DNA of 64,000 nt from Mongoliitalea lutea (GCF_014652135.1 NZ_BMYF01000004.1:174797-238796); one strand, 5' to 3'. Numbered from the stretch's first letter, positions 34,207 to 43,899 are shown. Numbers and translations: made by a program. The notes: generated by a model from the letters alone, not told the origin.

Positions 34207-37185
34207 ATGCGTAACCAAGGTGTTATTGTGTTTTTGACGGTAGTCATTACAGCACTCTGTCTGTATTACCTGTCATTCACATTTGTATCCAACAATATAC
34301 AGCAAAGAGCTGTAGAATACGCCACAGATGCCCAAGGCAATGTGGACTTTGCTAGACAGCAAGCGTACTTGGACTCTATTTACCGTGAGCCGGTATACAA
34401 TTTCCTAGGTGCTAAATTCACCTACAAAGAGATTAAAGAAACCGAACTTGGACTAGGCTTGGACCTACAAGGAGGTATGCACGTTACGTTGGAGGTTTCT
34501 CCGGTGGAAATCGTGAGAGGTCTTTCAGGAAATAGCAAAGATGTTAATTTCAATGCTGCATTGGAGCAAGCTACTGAAGCTGCCAAAACTAGCAATGAGA
34601 AGTTTGTCAATTTATTTTATAGCGCTTGGAATCAGCGTGCTGGCAACCAAAAGTTAAGCAGCATCTTTGCAACTGCCGCTAATAGAGGTAGAATTTCATT
34701 GGAAAGTAGTGATTCCGATATTCTTTCTTTGATTGATACAGAGATTGAAAATGCTATCGAGCGTTCCTTCAATATCTTAAGAACACGTGTAGATAGATTT
34801 GGTACGTCTCAACCGAATATTCAACGCATCCAAGGTACCGGTAGAATTCAGATTGAATTGCCAGGTGTGAGCAATGCTGAGCGTGTAAGAAACTTGTTGC
34901 AGGGAGTTGCTAAGTTACAGTTTTGGCAAGTAGCCGAGTTGAATGAATTCCTTCCTGAGCTAGAGGCAGTAAACAGCTTCTTGGTAGCGGAAGCTCAACA
35001 ACAAAAAGCAGGCGAGACTGCATCCACTGAGGAAGTAGAGGGCGAAGAAGGAGAAGATGGACTTACAGATTTGGAAAGACAATTGGCAGGTGAAGATGTA
35101 GACGATTTGTCCACGCAGGTATCTCCACTATTTAGCTTGACTAGATCTAATCAAGGCTTGGTGTACGAAATGAGAGACACCGTGACTATCAATAGAATCC
35201 TTGCAAGAGAAGATGTGAAAACACTTCTTCCAAGAAACGTGAAATTCTTATGGTCTGTGAAGCCACAAGTGGCTGAAGGGATGGAATTATTGGAATTGTT
35301 TGCTATCAGCTACAACAGAAGCAGCGACCAAGCTTTGATGGATGGTGATGTAATTACTGATGCTAGACAGACCCTAGACCAATCCTCTAGACCAGCTGTA
35401 AGCATGCAGATGAACGCTGACGGTGCCAGAAGATGGAGAAAAGTGACTTCTGAAAGCATTGGAAAAAGAATTGCTGTAGTATTGGATGATTATGTATATA
35501 CAGCACCAGTAGTGCAAAGTGAAATTCCTTCCGGACAGTCTGAGATCACCGGTAACTTTACCTTAGAAGAAGCTAAGGATTTGGCGAATATCTTGAAGTC
35601 AGGTTCCCTTCCTGCTCCTACCAAAATTGTAGAAGAAGCCATCATTGGTCCAACCTTGGGTAAAGAAGCCCAGAAACAAGGGGTCGTTTCCATGGTAGCT
35701 GGTTTGGTATTAGTAGTGTTGTTTATGGTCGCTTACTATGCGAAAGGCGGTTTGGTTGCGATTGCTGCATTGGTGTTTAACATCTTCTTCATCTTGGGTA
35801 TCCTTGCCCAGTTGGGTGCAGCGTTGACTTTACCGGGTATTGCAGGTATTGTGTTAACCATTGGTATGTCAATCGATGCTAACGTCTTGATTTTTGAGCG
35901 TATCAAAGAGGAACTTCGCAATGGCGCAGGCTTATTGGCGGCTATTAACGAAGGTTATAACAAAGCATTCTCTGCTATCTTAGACTCCAACGTAACCACC
36001 TTCTTGACCGGTGCTATTTTATATGCCTTGGGTCAGGGTCCAGTAAAAGGATTTGCCATCGTATTGATGATCGGTATTGCTTCTTCCTTCTTCTCTGCTG
36101 TATTTATCACACGCGTGATTGTACACTGGATGACTAAAAAAGGTGATAAGAGTAATGTATCTTTTGTAACCCCATTAGCAGGTGACCGCTTAAGCAAACT
36201 AAACATCGACTTCTTAAGCAAGAGAAGAGTTGCTTACTTGATTTCTACCGGTATCATCATTGTTGGTTTGGCTTTAGCAGCTATCAACGGGTTGAAATTT
36301 GGGGTTGACTTTACTGGTGGTCGCTCGTACATCGTAGAGTTTACAGGTCCTGTGGTATCTTCCGAATTGAAAGTTGGTTTGGATGAGCAGTTTGAGGGTT
36401 CTGTAGAGGTGAAATCCTATGGTGCCAACAATATCATGAAAGTGACTACTTCCTACTTGGTCAATGAGGATGATGATGCTTCCAATGCTGAGGTTGAAAA
36501 ACGCGTAATCGAAGGATTAGCAACTGTAACAGGATATACCTTCACTACGGATGCTACCCGTATGGCAGATAATCAATTTGCTATCACCGGATCTTCCAAA
36601 GTAGGTGCTACCGTAGCTGATGATATTAAGAAATCATCTGCGGAGGCTATGTTCTTTGCTTTGGTGGCTATCTTCTTATACATCTTGTTGAGGTTCCGCA
36701 AGTGGCAGTTCTCTCTTGGTTCTATCGTGGCCTTGGTGCATGACGTATTGTTCGTAATTGCAGCATTCTCCATTGCTTCTACTTTAGGTGCTACCTTTGA
36801 AATCGACCAGGTATTTATTGCGGCGGTATTGACAGTAGTCGGTTATTCCATTAACGATACTGTGATTGTATTTGATAGAATCCGTGAAAATATCGAGAAC
36901 AGAGGTACTTCCAAATTGGTGAAAATGTTCAATGATGCCATCAACCAAACTATGGCGAGAACGTTGATTACCTCTTTCACTACGTTGATCGTAGTATTGG
37001 TACTCTTGATCTTTGGTGGTGAGGTATTGAGAGGATTCTCCTTTGCCTTGTTGATCGGTGTTTTGGTAGGAACATACTCTTCAATCTACATTGCAACTCC
37101 TGTGGTAGTTGATTTGATGAAGCGTGAATTGGCAGCGGAAGCAAATGCATCTACCGAGCCTAGTCCCGCAAAAAAAACAGTTTAA
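34207..37185 (+). CDS. secDF: Fused protein translocase subunit SecDF
   Basis: 992 residues, SecD and SecF joined in one chain as is usual in Bacteroidota. SecD part: N-terminal membrane helix, GLDLQGGMHVTLEV, periplasmic domain with RTRVDRFGTSQPNIQRI, and a 5-6 helix bundle with TIGMSIDANVLIFERIKEEL. SecF part: FGVDFTGGRSYIVEF and VVGYSINDTVIVFDRIREN. An acidic Glu/Asp-rich insert (about 275-300) is unusual but looks like a surface loop. It uses proton motive force to pull preproteins through SecYEG. Monocistronic with its own terminator. Confidence 0.96.
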   Translation: MRNQGVIVFLTVVITALCLYYLSFTFVSNNIQQRAVEYATDAQGNVDFARQQAYLDSIYREPVYNFLGAKFTYKEIKETELGLGLDLQGGMHVTLEVSPVEIVRGLSGNSKDVNFNAALEQATEAAKTSNEKFVNLFYSAWNQRAGNQKLSSIFATAANRGRISLESSDSDILSLIDTEIENAIERSFNILRTRVDRFGTSQPNIQRIQGTGRIQIELPGVSNAERVRNLLQGVAKLQFWQVAELNEFLPELEAVNSFLVAEAQQQKAGETASTEEVEGEEGEDGLTDLERQLAGEDVDDLSTQVSPLFSLTRSNQGLVYEMRDTVTINRILAREDVKTLLPRNVKFLWSVKPQVAEGMELLELFAISYNRSSDQALMDGDVITDARQTLDQSSRPAVSMQMNADGARRWRKVTSESIGKRIAVVLDDYVYTAPVVQSEIPSGQSEITGNFTLEEAKDLANILKSGSLPAPTKIVEEAIIGPTLGKEAQKQGVVSMVAGLVLVVLFMVAYYAKGGLVAIAALVFNIFFILGILAQLGAALTLPGIAGIVLTIGMSIDANVLIFERIKEELRNGAGLLAAINEGYNKAFSAILDSNVTTFLTGAILYALGQGPVKGFAIVLMIGIASSFFSAVFITRVIVHWMTKKGDKSNVSFVTPLAGDRLSKLNIDFLSKRRVAYLISTGIIIVGLALAAINGLKFGVDFTGGRSYIVEFTGPVVSSELKVGLDEQFEGSVEVKSYGANNIMKVTTSYLVNEDDDASNAEVEKRVIEGLATVTGYTFTTDATRMADNQFAITGSSKVGATVADDIKKSSAEAMFFALVAIFLYILLRFRKWQFSLGSIVALVHDVLFVIAAFSIASTLGATFEIDQVFIAAVLTVVGYSINDTVIVFDRIRENIENRGTSKLVKMFNDAINQTMARTLITSFTTLIVVLVLLIFGGEVLRGFSFALLIGVLVGTYSSIYIATPVVVDLMKRELAAEANASTEPSPAKKTV

Positions 37186-37232
37186 TTTCTATCAATCTTC
37201 TTACATATAGGTATATCAACTCCATTTTATTT

Positions 37233-37263
37233 AACCCATCTGAATAATCAGATGGGTTTTTTT
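37233..37263 (+). terminator. Terminator after secDF
   Basis: Perfect 11-bp stem AACCCATCTGA / TCAGATGGGTT with loop ATAA, then Ts. Confidence 0.88.
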
Positions 37264-37326
37264 CATATTATAAATTAGAAAATTAAGTATTTTTACTGAC
37301 CCTAATTCACCAAAAATTTAAAGCAT

Positions 37327-37701
37327 ATGAATAAGAAAGAATTTGACCAATTTATAAAGACCTATGAAGAAGGTTTGAAAAAAGGAATAATAGCCAATGA
37401 TATTCATGGACGACCTATAAAAGAACAGTCCAGCTATGTCTATTTTGATAAGAAAAGTTTGGAAAAATTCCTTGAACAAGTAGATGATAACGGAGGTATT
37501 CGTATTTACTTTGGACAATATGATGAGCTAACTATAAAATCCTTGCCTGCATCCATAAAAGATCCTACGCAATATTTTGGAAGATTATCTGTAGTCTTAG
37601 CCACAGATGATAAGTTTAAAAAAGACTCGTTAAAATCTTCTGATAATGACGATGATGATTACTACAATGGTGGGGATTTATGTCCTCCCACGTGCCGATA
37701 A
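37327..37701 (+). CDS. Small Cys-tailed protein (C-terminal GDLCPPTCR)
   Basis: 124 residues, no signal peptide. A helical N-terminus (MNKKEFDQFIKTYEEGLKKG) is followed by a beta-type core (SYVYFDKKSLEKFLEQV, GGIRIYFGQYDE, GRLSVVLATDD), an acidic Asp-rich linker (SDNDDDDYYN) and the end GDLCPPTCR with two Cys. I recall small Bacteroidota hypothetical proteins with an IR-Y-[FL]-x-Y core and a CPPxC end but cannot verify it here. It is first in a probable four-gene signalling operon; the membrane protein ORF begins inside it or just after it. Confidence 0.7.
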   Translation: MNKKEFDQFIKTYEEGLKKGIIANDIHGRPIKEQSSYVYFDKKSLEKFLEQVDDNGGIRIYFGQYDELTIKSLPASIKDPTQYFGRLSVVLATDDKFKKDSLKSSDNDDDDYYNGGDLCPPTCR

Positions 37702-38396
37702 AAAGTCTGATGCTAACTTCGCTTAATTATTACCATTACACAATATTGATAGCTGCTTGTATTTGTGCACTTCATTTTTTGAAAATTGAGCGGCCTAGAG
37801 AACACCTTCTAATATTCAGCTTCATTTTGTTTGGGCTGATTGTTGAGGTGTTTGGGAAATTATTAGGTTCTCACGGTTTCAATAACTCTTGGTTGTACAA
37901 TGCACTGTTTGTTCATGTGCAAACGGGATTGGTGTTGGCATTTGTTAGTATCACAAGTCAATCAATTCGTATGAAAAAATATTTAAATTTATTTTTTGGT
38001 TTTTTAGTCATTTTTTCAATTTTCAATTCATTTTTATACCAAAACCCCTTGAAAGTATTTCAGCTATACAGCTTTCGTCTTGGCGCCTTCTCAATTATCA
38101 TTGCGACATTATTCTATTTCTATAAGATAAACTTCAAAAACCTACATGAAAATGAAAATCTATTGAGAATCCCTTCATTCTGGGCCAACTCATTATTCCT
38201 TTTTTTTTATTCAGGGTCTTTTCTTTACTTTTCCTCCATTTATTTCTTTTACAATATGGATCCTTCATTGGTAAAGCAGTTAAACAACATTCTCAAACTT
38301 CTTGGACTAATCATGTATATTGGATTATCTCTATCTTTTTTTGCACCCTCATTTGACAAGAAAAAACCAATCGATCAACACATTAATGAAATTTAA
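37680..38396 (+). CDS. Multi-pass membrane protein of the signalling cluster
   Basis: 238 residues from ATG 37680, overlapping the Cys-tailed gene by 22 bases; ATG 37710, just after that gene's stop, is an alternative that loses only 10 residues. About seven hydrophobic helices (for example YTILIAACICALHFL, LLIFSFILFGLIVEVFG, LFFGFLVIFSIFNSFL, LFLFFYSGSFLYFSSIYFF). No soluble domain. Its stop overlaps the start of the histidine kinase by one base (TAATG), so it is probably the membrane sensor or receptor for that kinase, which itself has only one helix. Confidence 0.75.
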   Translation: MSSHVPIKSLMLTSLNYYHYTILIAACICALHFLKIERPREHLLIFSFILFGLIVEVFGKLLGSHGFNNSWLYNALFVHVQTGLVLAFVSITSQSIRMKKYLNLFFGFLVIFSIFNSFLYQNPLKVFQLYSFRLGAFSIIIATLFYFYKINFKNLHENENLLRIPSFWANSLFLFFYSGSFLYFSSIYFFYNMDPSLVKQLNNILKLLGLIMYIGLSLSFFAPSFDKKKPIDQHINEI

Positions 38397-39160
38397 TGGA
38401 AACTTCTGACCAGAACATCTACTTTTTTGTTTTACTGGGCTTCCTTTTAATGGTCCTAATGTCTTCATTTATCATATTTATGGTTTTTGCACACAGGCAA
38501 CGACAACAGCGAGCAAAAGAAAAAATGATTGCTATCCAGACGGAATTTGAAAAAACCTTACTTGATGTGGAAAAAGAAATCAGGGAAGAAACTCTTTCGT
38601 TTGTAGGAAAAGAATTGCATGACAATGTAGGTCAACTCCTTTCCCTAGCCAAACTTAACCTTGCGAGTTCACGGCCTGAGAAAATACAGGAAGGGAAAAT
38701 ACTAATAAACACAATCATTCAGGAAGTAAGAGGTCTTTCCAAAGTATTAAACTTAGAATGGTTGGAAGGATATTCCTTGGAAACTTTCATCCAAAAGGAA
38801 TTGGATAAGCTTACACATGCGGAGTTTTGTTCGACCTCATTTGAATCAAGTGTTCCAGAACTGCTATTGACCAAGGATGAGAAATTGATCCTGATCCGTA
38901 TCATTCAAGAATGCATCAATAATGCAATCAAGCATGCTCGTCCTAAACACATCTCCATAACTATCCATCAGCAGGATCAGCATACTTGCATCCATCTGCG
39001 AGATGATGGAGTAGGTTTTGATATGCAGGCGAGAGGGGATGGTTCAGGACTGATTAATCTGAAAAAACGGATGGAAACCATTGGAGGTACTTTGAGAATT
39101 ACCAGTAGCATAGGAAATGGCACTTCTATTGAACTATTTTTGCCTAATTCGGATACATAG
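38396..39160 (+). CDS. Histidine kinase, NarX/DegS type
   Basis: 254 residues. One N-terminal membrane helix (FVLLGFLLMVLMSSFIIFMVF), a coiled-coil linker (RQRQQRAKEKMIAIQ), a HisKA_3 dimerisation domain with phospho-acceptor His in FVGKELHDNVGQLL, and an HATPase domain (IRIIQECINNAIKHA, LRDDGVGFD, GSGLINLKKRMETIGG). There is no extracellular sensor, so input probably comes through the upstream multi-TM protein. It pairs with the LuxR-type regulator 36 bases downstream. Confidence 0.9.
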   Translation: METSDQNIYFFVLLGFLLMVLMSSFIIFMVFAHRQRQQRAKEKMIAIQTEFEKTLLDVEKEIREETLSFVGKELHDNVGQLLSLAKLNLASSRPEKIQEGKILINTIIQEVRGLSKVLNLEWLEGYSLETFIQKELDKLTHAEFCSTSFESSVPELLLTKDEKLILIRIIQECINNAIKHARPKHISITIHQQDQHTCIHLRDDGVGFDMQARGDGSGLINLKKRMETIGGTLRITSSIGNGTSIELFLPNSDT

Positions 39161-39196
39161 GCTATATTCGTTCACAATCACCTCAGTACACCCCTA

Positions 39197-39826
39197 ATGA
39201 TCCGTATAGCAATAGCTGATGACCACAAACTTTTTGCGAAAGGTATAGAATCCTTATTGGAGGAGGAAGAAGATTTTAGCATCAAAGGTATATTTCTAAA
39301 TGGTAATGATCTGGTAGATTTTGTGACAAAAAAAAATGTAGACATCGTCATTACGGACATGAATATGCCAGGTTTGGATGGTGTGGGAGTAATCAAGGGT
39401 GTAAAAAATATCAGTACAAAAATCAAAGTCATTGTCCTGTCCATGTACGACGATCAGCATATCTATGAGAAATGCATCAAGTCAGGAGCAAGTGCTTACA
39501 TGCTGAAAGACTCCGATCCAAACGAACTGATTTATACCATACGCGAAGTCTTCGAGGGCTCTTATATTGCCGATTATAGAAAAGTGCTCAACGAAATCAA
39601 GAACAGTAAATTTCCTGACTATTTCAGTGAAAAAATCAAACTCTCCAAGCGCGAAATCCAGATCATCAAAAAAATCTGCGATGGGGGCACCAATCGGGAA
39701 ATAGCCGATCAATTGGCCCTATCCCAACATACAGTAGAAACCCACAGAAAAAAGATCCATCAAAAGTTAGGTGTTTCCTCTGTTGCGGAACTCGTTTCCA
39801 AAGCCAAAGAAATGCGCCTGGACTAA
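39197..39826 (+). CDS. LuxR/NarL-family response regulator
   Basis: 209 residues. Receiver domain with IAIADDHKLF acidic pocket, phospho-acceptor Asp in IVITDMNMPGLDG, and conserved Lys in YMLKDSDPNE. C-terminal HTH: LSKREIQIIKKICDGGTNREIADQLALSQHTVETHRKK in the usual LuxR pattern. It is the expected partner of the adjacent kinase. The target genes may include the Cys-tailed protein gene at the head of the operon (inference). It is convergent with the dGTPase gene; the two overlap by 4 bases. Confidence 0.92.
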   Translation: MIRIAIADDHKLFAKGIESLLEEEEDFSIKGIFLNGNDLVDFVTKKNVDIVITDMNMPGLDGVGVIKGVKNISTKIKVIVLSMYDDQHIYEKCIKSGASAYMLKDSDPNELIYTIREVFEGSYIADYRKVLNEIKNSKFPDYFSEKIKLSKREIQIIKKICDGGTNREIADQLALSQHTVETHRKKIHQKLGVSSVAELVSKAKEMRLD

Positions 39827-41175
39827 GCTCCAGGCAAGGCTATTCCTTTCACCCTTCTGTAGAGTGCTAAGGCATGCTTGTCCGTCATACCCGAGATAAA
39901 ATCAATTAGGGTTCTTAATAATGCGTACGTATTGGTATGATTATCCCAGTCTCCAGTAGAAAGCTCTTTGGGAAGTAGGCGTAGAATACTACGGTCTTTA
40001 CCGGAAAAAAGCTCTGTCTGATAGAACTTGTGATTGATAGCGGTAGAAAAAACTTCCAACAAGCCTTCTATCACCTGAAAACCTGCGGCTTCTTTTTCCA
40101 ATACTGGCTTTGACCGGTAAATCTGATGGATAGAAATATCCACTATCTTAGCTAAGGCGGGTGCAGAGGGAATGATATCGGTCAATGCTTGATCAAAATC
40201 GCCTTGAAGAATGGCTTCTTCGTGCGTAATAAATGCTTGTACGACTTCTTCTACTAAGATGCTGATAGCCATAGCCCGTAAAACTGCCAGCTGTTGGGCT
40301 TCTTTTTGATATTTGAGCAATTTTTCTGGCTGGTATTTATCCTTTAGGATTCCTGCAAGTAGTGAGATCCCTTCCTCCCAAGTAACCAATCCCAACGTAC
40401 AACCATCTTCCAAATCGATGATGGAGTAGCAAATATCATCCGCTGCCTCTACTAAAAAGGCCAAAGGATGACGCAACCAACATTCGCGATTCAGCTTGCT
40501 AATTCCAAGCTTCTCTGCTAGATAAGCATAGTCTCCAATCTGATCTGCATAAAAGCCATATTTCTTTTGAGATCTTCTGCCTTTACTTTTTTCAAAAATC
40601 TGTGAAGGACGGGGATACTTTGTAAAGGCAGCCAATGTAGCCAAGGAAAGTTTTAACCCATTTTCTTTAGACACCAACATCCGGAATCCCTGCGCATTTC
40701 CTTCAAACTTGATTAAATCCTCCCATTCTGTAGGTTTGACATGGGACTGCCATACAATGCCATAGGGGTGGAACTTAAAAAAGTCCGAAATTGCATCTTC
40801 TCCAGCATGTCCGAATGGGGGATTGCCAATATCATGGGTTAAGGCGGCAGCTGCTACGATAGCACCTACATCAGAGGAAGTAATTCCCTCTTCCTGTAAA
40901 TTGGGGTATTTCTGTAACAAATACTCTCCTACTGATTTTCCCAAAGAACGTCCTACACTCGATACTTCCAAACTGTGCGTAAGTCTCGTATGCACAAAGT
41001 CGTGCTCAGGCAAAGGAAATACTTGCGTTTTGTCTTGTAGATTTCGGAAGGGGGCTGAAAAGATAATGCGGTCATAATCCCGCTCAAATTCGGTACGAAA
41101 GCGCTCATTGGAAGGGATTGCCCGATTTTCAGGATCAAACCTTCCAGCTACCAGTAATTTTTCCCATTGCATCAT
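39823..41175 (-). CDS. dgt: Deoxyguanosinetriphosphate triphosphohydrolase-like protein
   Basis: About 450 residues from the ATG at 41175, which gives the usual family start MQWEKLL; an in-frame start at 41208 adds 11 residues. HD-domain motifs: VHTRLTHSLEVSSVGRSLG, AALTHDIGNPPFGHAGE (HD pair) and AADDICYSIIDLEDG. It cleaves dNTPs to deoxynucleoside and triphosphate. It is downstream of ytxJ (7-41 bases depending on the start) on the same strand. Confidence 0.9.
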   Translation of the reverse strand: MMQWEKLLVAGRFDPENRAIPSNERFRTEFERDYDRIIFSAPFRNLQDKTQVFPLPEHDFVHTRLTHSLEVSSVGRSLGKSVGEYLLQKYPNLQEEGITSSDVGAIVAAAALTHDIGNPPFGHAGEDAISDFFKFHPYGIVWQSHVKPTEWEDLIKFEGNAQGFRMLVSKENGLKLSLATLAAFTKYPRPSQIFEKSKGRRSQKKYGFYADQIGDYAYLAEKLGISKLNRECWLRHPLAFLVEAADDICYSIIDLEDGCTLGLVTWEEGISLLAGILKDKYQPEKLLKYQKEAQQLAVLRAMAISILVEEVVQAFITHEEAILQGDFDQALTDIIPSAPALAKIVDISIHQIYRSKPVLEKEAAGFQVIEGLLEVFSTAINHKFYQTELFSGKDRSILRLLPKELSTGDWDNHTNTYALLRTLIDFISGMTDKHALALYRRVKGIALPGA

Positions 41176-41215
41176 GCCCAAAAATACTTCAGAATGCGGA
41201 GATTCCATAAAGAAT

Positions 41216-41551
41216 CTAAATACGCTTCATGATATCATGATAATTAATTCCCATATGGGAAGTATCGTACACGGCTTTGCCTTCCTTAATAAGGATGATT
41301 TGGGGAGACTCATGGTACACCTCAAATTCTCTGGCAATGGTATTTGAAATCTCCCGATAGCTGATTAGGTCCAAAAAGTAAGGAGAAATCCTTTCTGAAT
41401 CCTCAGATTTCCAGTTTCTTTTCAGTCTATCCCAAGCAATGCTACTGATAGAACATCGGCTGCTGTGTTTGAATATCAGCACAGGTTTTTCTTGACTTTC
41501 TTGTTTGATTTGAGCTAGCTGTTCGAGTGATTCCAATCTTTTCCAATCCAT
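41216..41551 (-). CDS. ytxJ: Bacillithiol-system redox protein YtxJ (DUF2847)
   Basis: About 111 residues from the ATG at 41551, which gives MDWKRLESLEQLAQIKQES, the normal YtxJ start. A longer frame to 41668 would add 39 residues with no family support and overlap the divergent gene. FKHSSRCSISSIAWDRL carries the single conserved Cys of this thioredoxin-fold family, and ESPQIILIKEGKAVYDTSHMGI is the conserved end. YtxJ-type proteins are thought to act as monothiol bacilliredoxins. No bacillithiol biosynthesis gene is in the window. Confidence 0.88.
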   Translation of the reverse strand: MDWKRLESLEQLAQIKQESQEKPVLIFKHSSRCSISSIAWDRLKRNWKSEDSERISPYFLDLISYREISNTIAREFEVYHESPQIILIKEGKAVYDTSHMGINYHDIMKRI

Positions 41552-41691
41552 GACTTCAAGTATTACTCCAAACCAATCATTTTGCATGGAAAATAGTTCC
41601 TTTTGCATGGTTTTTGGAACAATCCACGTTATACCCATATCTTTACAGGGGTATTTTCGTATCCACACCTGATTACACTAATTTGAATCCT

Positions 41692-43074
41692 ATGCATTTC
41701 CGACCGTATTGGTTTTTGGTCTTATTGATAGCGCAAGCCTGTTCCTCCATTAAGCCCCATAAGGCTCCAAGTATGGACGCTGTAGAGCTACCCTCCACTA
41801 CTTCCTACATCAATGTTCCCATTGTTTTTCCACTTTCTTACTTAGAAGACAATCTCAATAAAGATTGGAGCAGCCAACTATTTTCAGATAAGGGGCTGCC
41901 GGTAGGCAATGGCATGAAAGCTGATTTGGATGTCAAAAGAACTGGCAAAATCCAACTCAGTGCCGGACCAAACAATACCTTGAAAGTTAAAGCCCCCATG
42001 AATCTCAAGGGAGATTTTCAAATTGAGCGTAAGATTTTTGGACAAAACCTCTCTACCAATTTTCCCTTTAATGAAAATCTAATACCTGAAATCAGTTTTA
42101 TTCCTGAAATCGGCAGAAACTGGGACATTCAAGTAAAAAACCTTCAGATTGAAAGTTGGGGAAAATCCTTGAAATACAATTTTCTAGGTTTTGAAATTGA
42201 CTTGGATAAAGTCGTGAAATCCCAGCTGCAAAAAGTCTTGGATAATCAGTTATCTGCTTCTGGTTTGACCCGCTTTGATTTCAAAAGTATGGCTCAGGAA
42301 ACTTGGGATGCCTTTTCTGAACCCTATAGTGTAGATCAGGAAGGAATGCTCGTGCATTTTTATGGTGTGCCTTCCAAAATCCGAGTGAAGGAAGAAATCA
42401 CAATGGACCAAAAGCTCAGCTTGTATTTGGGAATCGAAGGCAATATGTATTCAGTCATCGGCCAAAAGCCCAATCCTCCCAAAGTTCCTCTACCCAATAT
42501 ATACTACAACGAAGATAAATCTAACATTTTAGACCTCACCCTTCCTTTGGCCTTACCATTCAAAGAATTAGATAGCTATCTAAATCAAGCCATGGGTGGA
42601 AAGCAAATTCGTACAGATAAGAATACCGTGGTTATTCCCTCCAATCTTCGTACGCAGCAATACGGGGAAAAAATTCTATTGACCATGGATTTCAAGGCTA
42701 TCCGAAAAGGAAAGAATGAAATCAAGGGTCAATTTTTATTTGCAGGAAAACCCGTATTTGATGAATCATCGGAAAGTTTGATCTTGGAAAGCCCACAGTT
42801 TGACGTCAAAACTTCCAACGTCCCTGCGAGGCTAGCCATCAACTCCAAAAAGCCAAGCATCTTACGTCAAGTGAAGAAAATGGCAGCTTATCCATTATCC
42901 GATTTCCTTCGCGATACCCGTCGGGAGATGCAACAACAAGGTTATTTTGACACTGACTTTGCCAGCTTCCGTGTCCGTAATCCCAATTTGGATATTGAAG
43001 GGATTTATGTGACAGCAGAGGATGTGAAAGTATTTTTGAGAACGAAGGGAGAGATGGAAGTGAGGTTGAAATAG
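41692..43074 (+). CDS. DUF4403 lipoprotein
   Basis: About 460 residues from the ATG at 41692: MHFRPYWFLVLLIAQAC is a lipoprotein signal with lipobox AQAC. The earlier in-frame start at 41614 is rejected because it puts 26 residues ahead of the signal. Mature motifs (SYINVPIVFPLSYLEDNLN, GLPVGNGMKADLDVKRTG, a long beta-rich body and IEGIYVTAEDVKVFLRTKGEMEV) match DUF4403, a family with a tubular lipid-binding-like fold. Role in envelope lipid handling is inference. Divergent from ytxJ. Confidence 0.85.
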   Translation: MHFRPYWFLVLLIAQACSSIKPHKAPSMDAVELPSTTSYINVPIVFPLSYLEDNLNKDWSSQLFSDKGLPVGNGMKADLDVKRTGKIQLSAGPNNTLKVKAPMNLKGDFQIERKIFGQNLSTNFPFNENLIPEISFIPEIGRNWDIQVKNLQIESWGKSLKYNFLGFEIDLDKVVKSQLQKVLDNQLSASGLTRFDFKSMAQETWDAFSEPYSVDQEGMLVHFYGVPSKIRVKEEITMDQKLSLYLGIEGNMYSVIGQKPNPPKVPLPNIYYNEDKSNILDLTLPLALPFKELDSYLNQAMGGKQIRTDKNTVVIPSNLRTQQYGEKILLTMDFKAIRKGKNEIKGQFLFAGKPVFDESSESLILESPQFDVKTSNVPARLAINSKKPSILRQVKKMAAYPLSDFLRDTRREMQQQGYFDTDFASFRVRNPNLDIEGIYVTAEDVKVFLRTKGEMEVRLK

Positions 43075-43229
43075 TCTAGGATATTGATCGATATTAGATA
43101 TTAGGATATTGGATGGGTTGGAGAAATCTATACGTTAGAGAAAGTGAATTAGGGTTGAAATATTGTTAAAATAAATCCCTTGGCACTCGTAGCGTAAAAT
43201 CATGGCAGTAGTGGCTTGAAATCCATTTT

Positions 43230-43838
43230 TTACTTCAATTGATTATCGAAGAGAGCAAGTAGTTGTTGGATGTCTTTTTCTATAGCTTTCTTATGGAATC
43301 GTCCTCGGGGATGGGAGGCGGTGGTGATGAGTTCGGCCACTTGACGGTCCATTTTGGAGTCGTAGAGTGTGTATTTGAGGGTAATCCAATACTGCTTTTC
43401 CAGGCCTAAATCTCCTTGCACAATATAGGTTTTGTCTTCCTCCGGATTATAGGCATACTGCATTACCGGAAACTCCCAATCATAATGCCTCCTGTCCCAT
43501 GTTTCTACGCGCAAAAGATAGCGAATCCCTGCTTCGGAAAACAATCGCTGATGATTACGCTTGGTCGAAAAATCATGTATCCCAGCCATGGTCAATCGTG
43601 AGCGATCATACCTGCTACACAGTACTTCATGAAAATCCCGCTCTTCCAATGTAGTTAGTACGATTGAGCTGATCGTGGTCAATTCCTTCTCAGTCATCTC
43701 TCTAGCAAACTCCACATACACCCGCTCCGAAGTATCTACCACCTTAAAGGGCATCACCTGATAACTCTGCACACGGTATTCACGGGTGCCTACACATGAG
43801 GTGAAGAGGAGAAGGGTAAGGATTACGGAAATTTTCAT
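43230..43838 (-). CDS. Lipoprotein of unknown function
   Basis: About 202 residues from the ATG at 43838: MKISVILTLLLFTSC with lipobox FTSC. The longer frame to 43886 only adds residues before the signal. The mature part contains VYVEFAREMTEKELTTISSIVLTTLEERDFHEVLC, read as an alpha/beta segment, then RYLLRVETWDRRHYDW and YWITLKYTLYDSKMDRQV. The layout resembles periplasmic lipoproteins that compute on a beta sheet, but I do not recognise a family. It stands alone between the DUF4403 gene and the AAA ATPase gene. Confidence 0.65.
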   Translation of the reverse strand: MKISVILTLLLFTSCVGTREYRVQSYQVMPFKVVDTSERVYVEFAREMTEKELTTISSIVLTTLEERDFHEVLCSRYDRSRLTMAGIHDFSTKRNHQRLFSEAGIRYLLRVETWDRRHYDWEFPVMQYAYNPEEDKTYIVQGDLGLEKQYWITLKYTLYDSKMDRQVAELITTASHPRGRFHKKAIEKDIQQLLALFDNQLK

Positions 43839-43899
43839 AGATATACTTATTTGTAGTATGTAATGATACAACCGATAGAAATCCAACTAGACACTTATT

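Noticed and set aside
41552..41668. N-terminal extension of ytxJ to 41668
   Set aside because: The family start MDWKRLESLEQL begins at 41551; the extension overlaps the divergent gene and is not conserved in style.
43075..43229. Tandem-repeat array after the DUF4403 gene
   Set aside because: A few GATATTAG-like words only; too short and irregular to call a true array.
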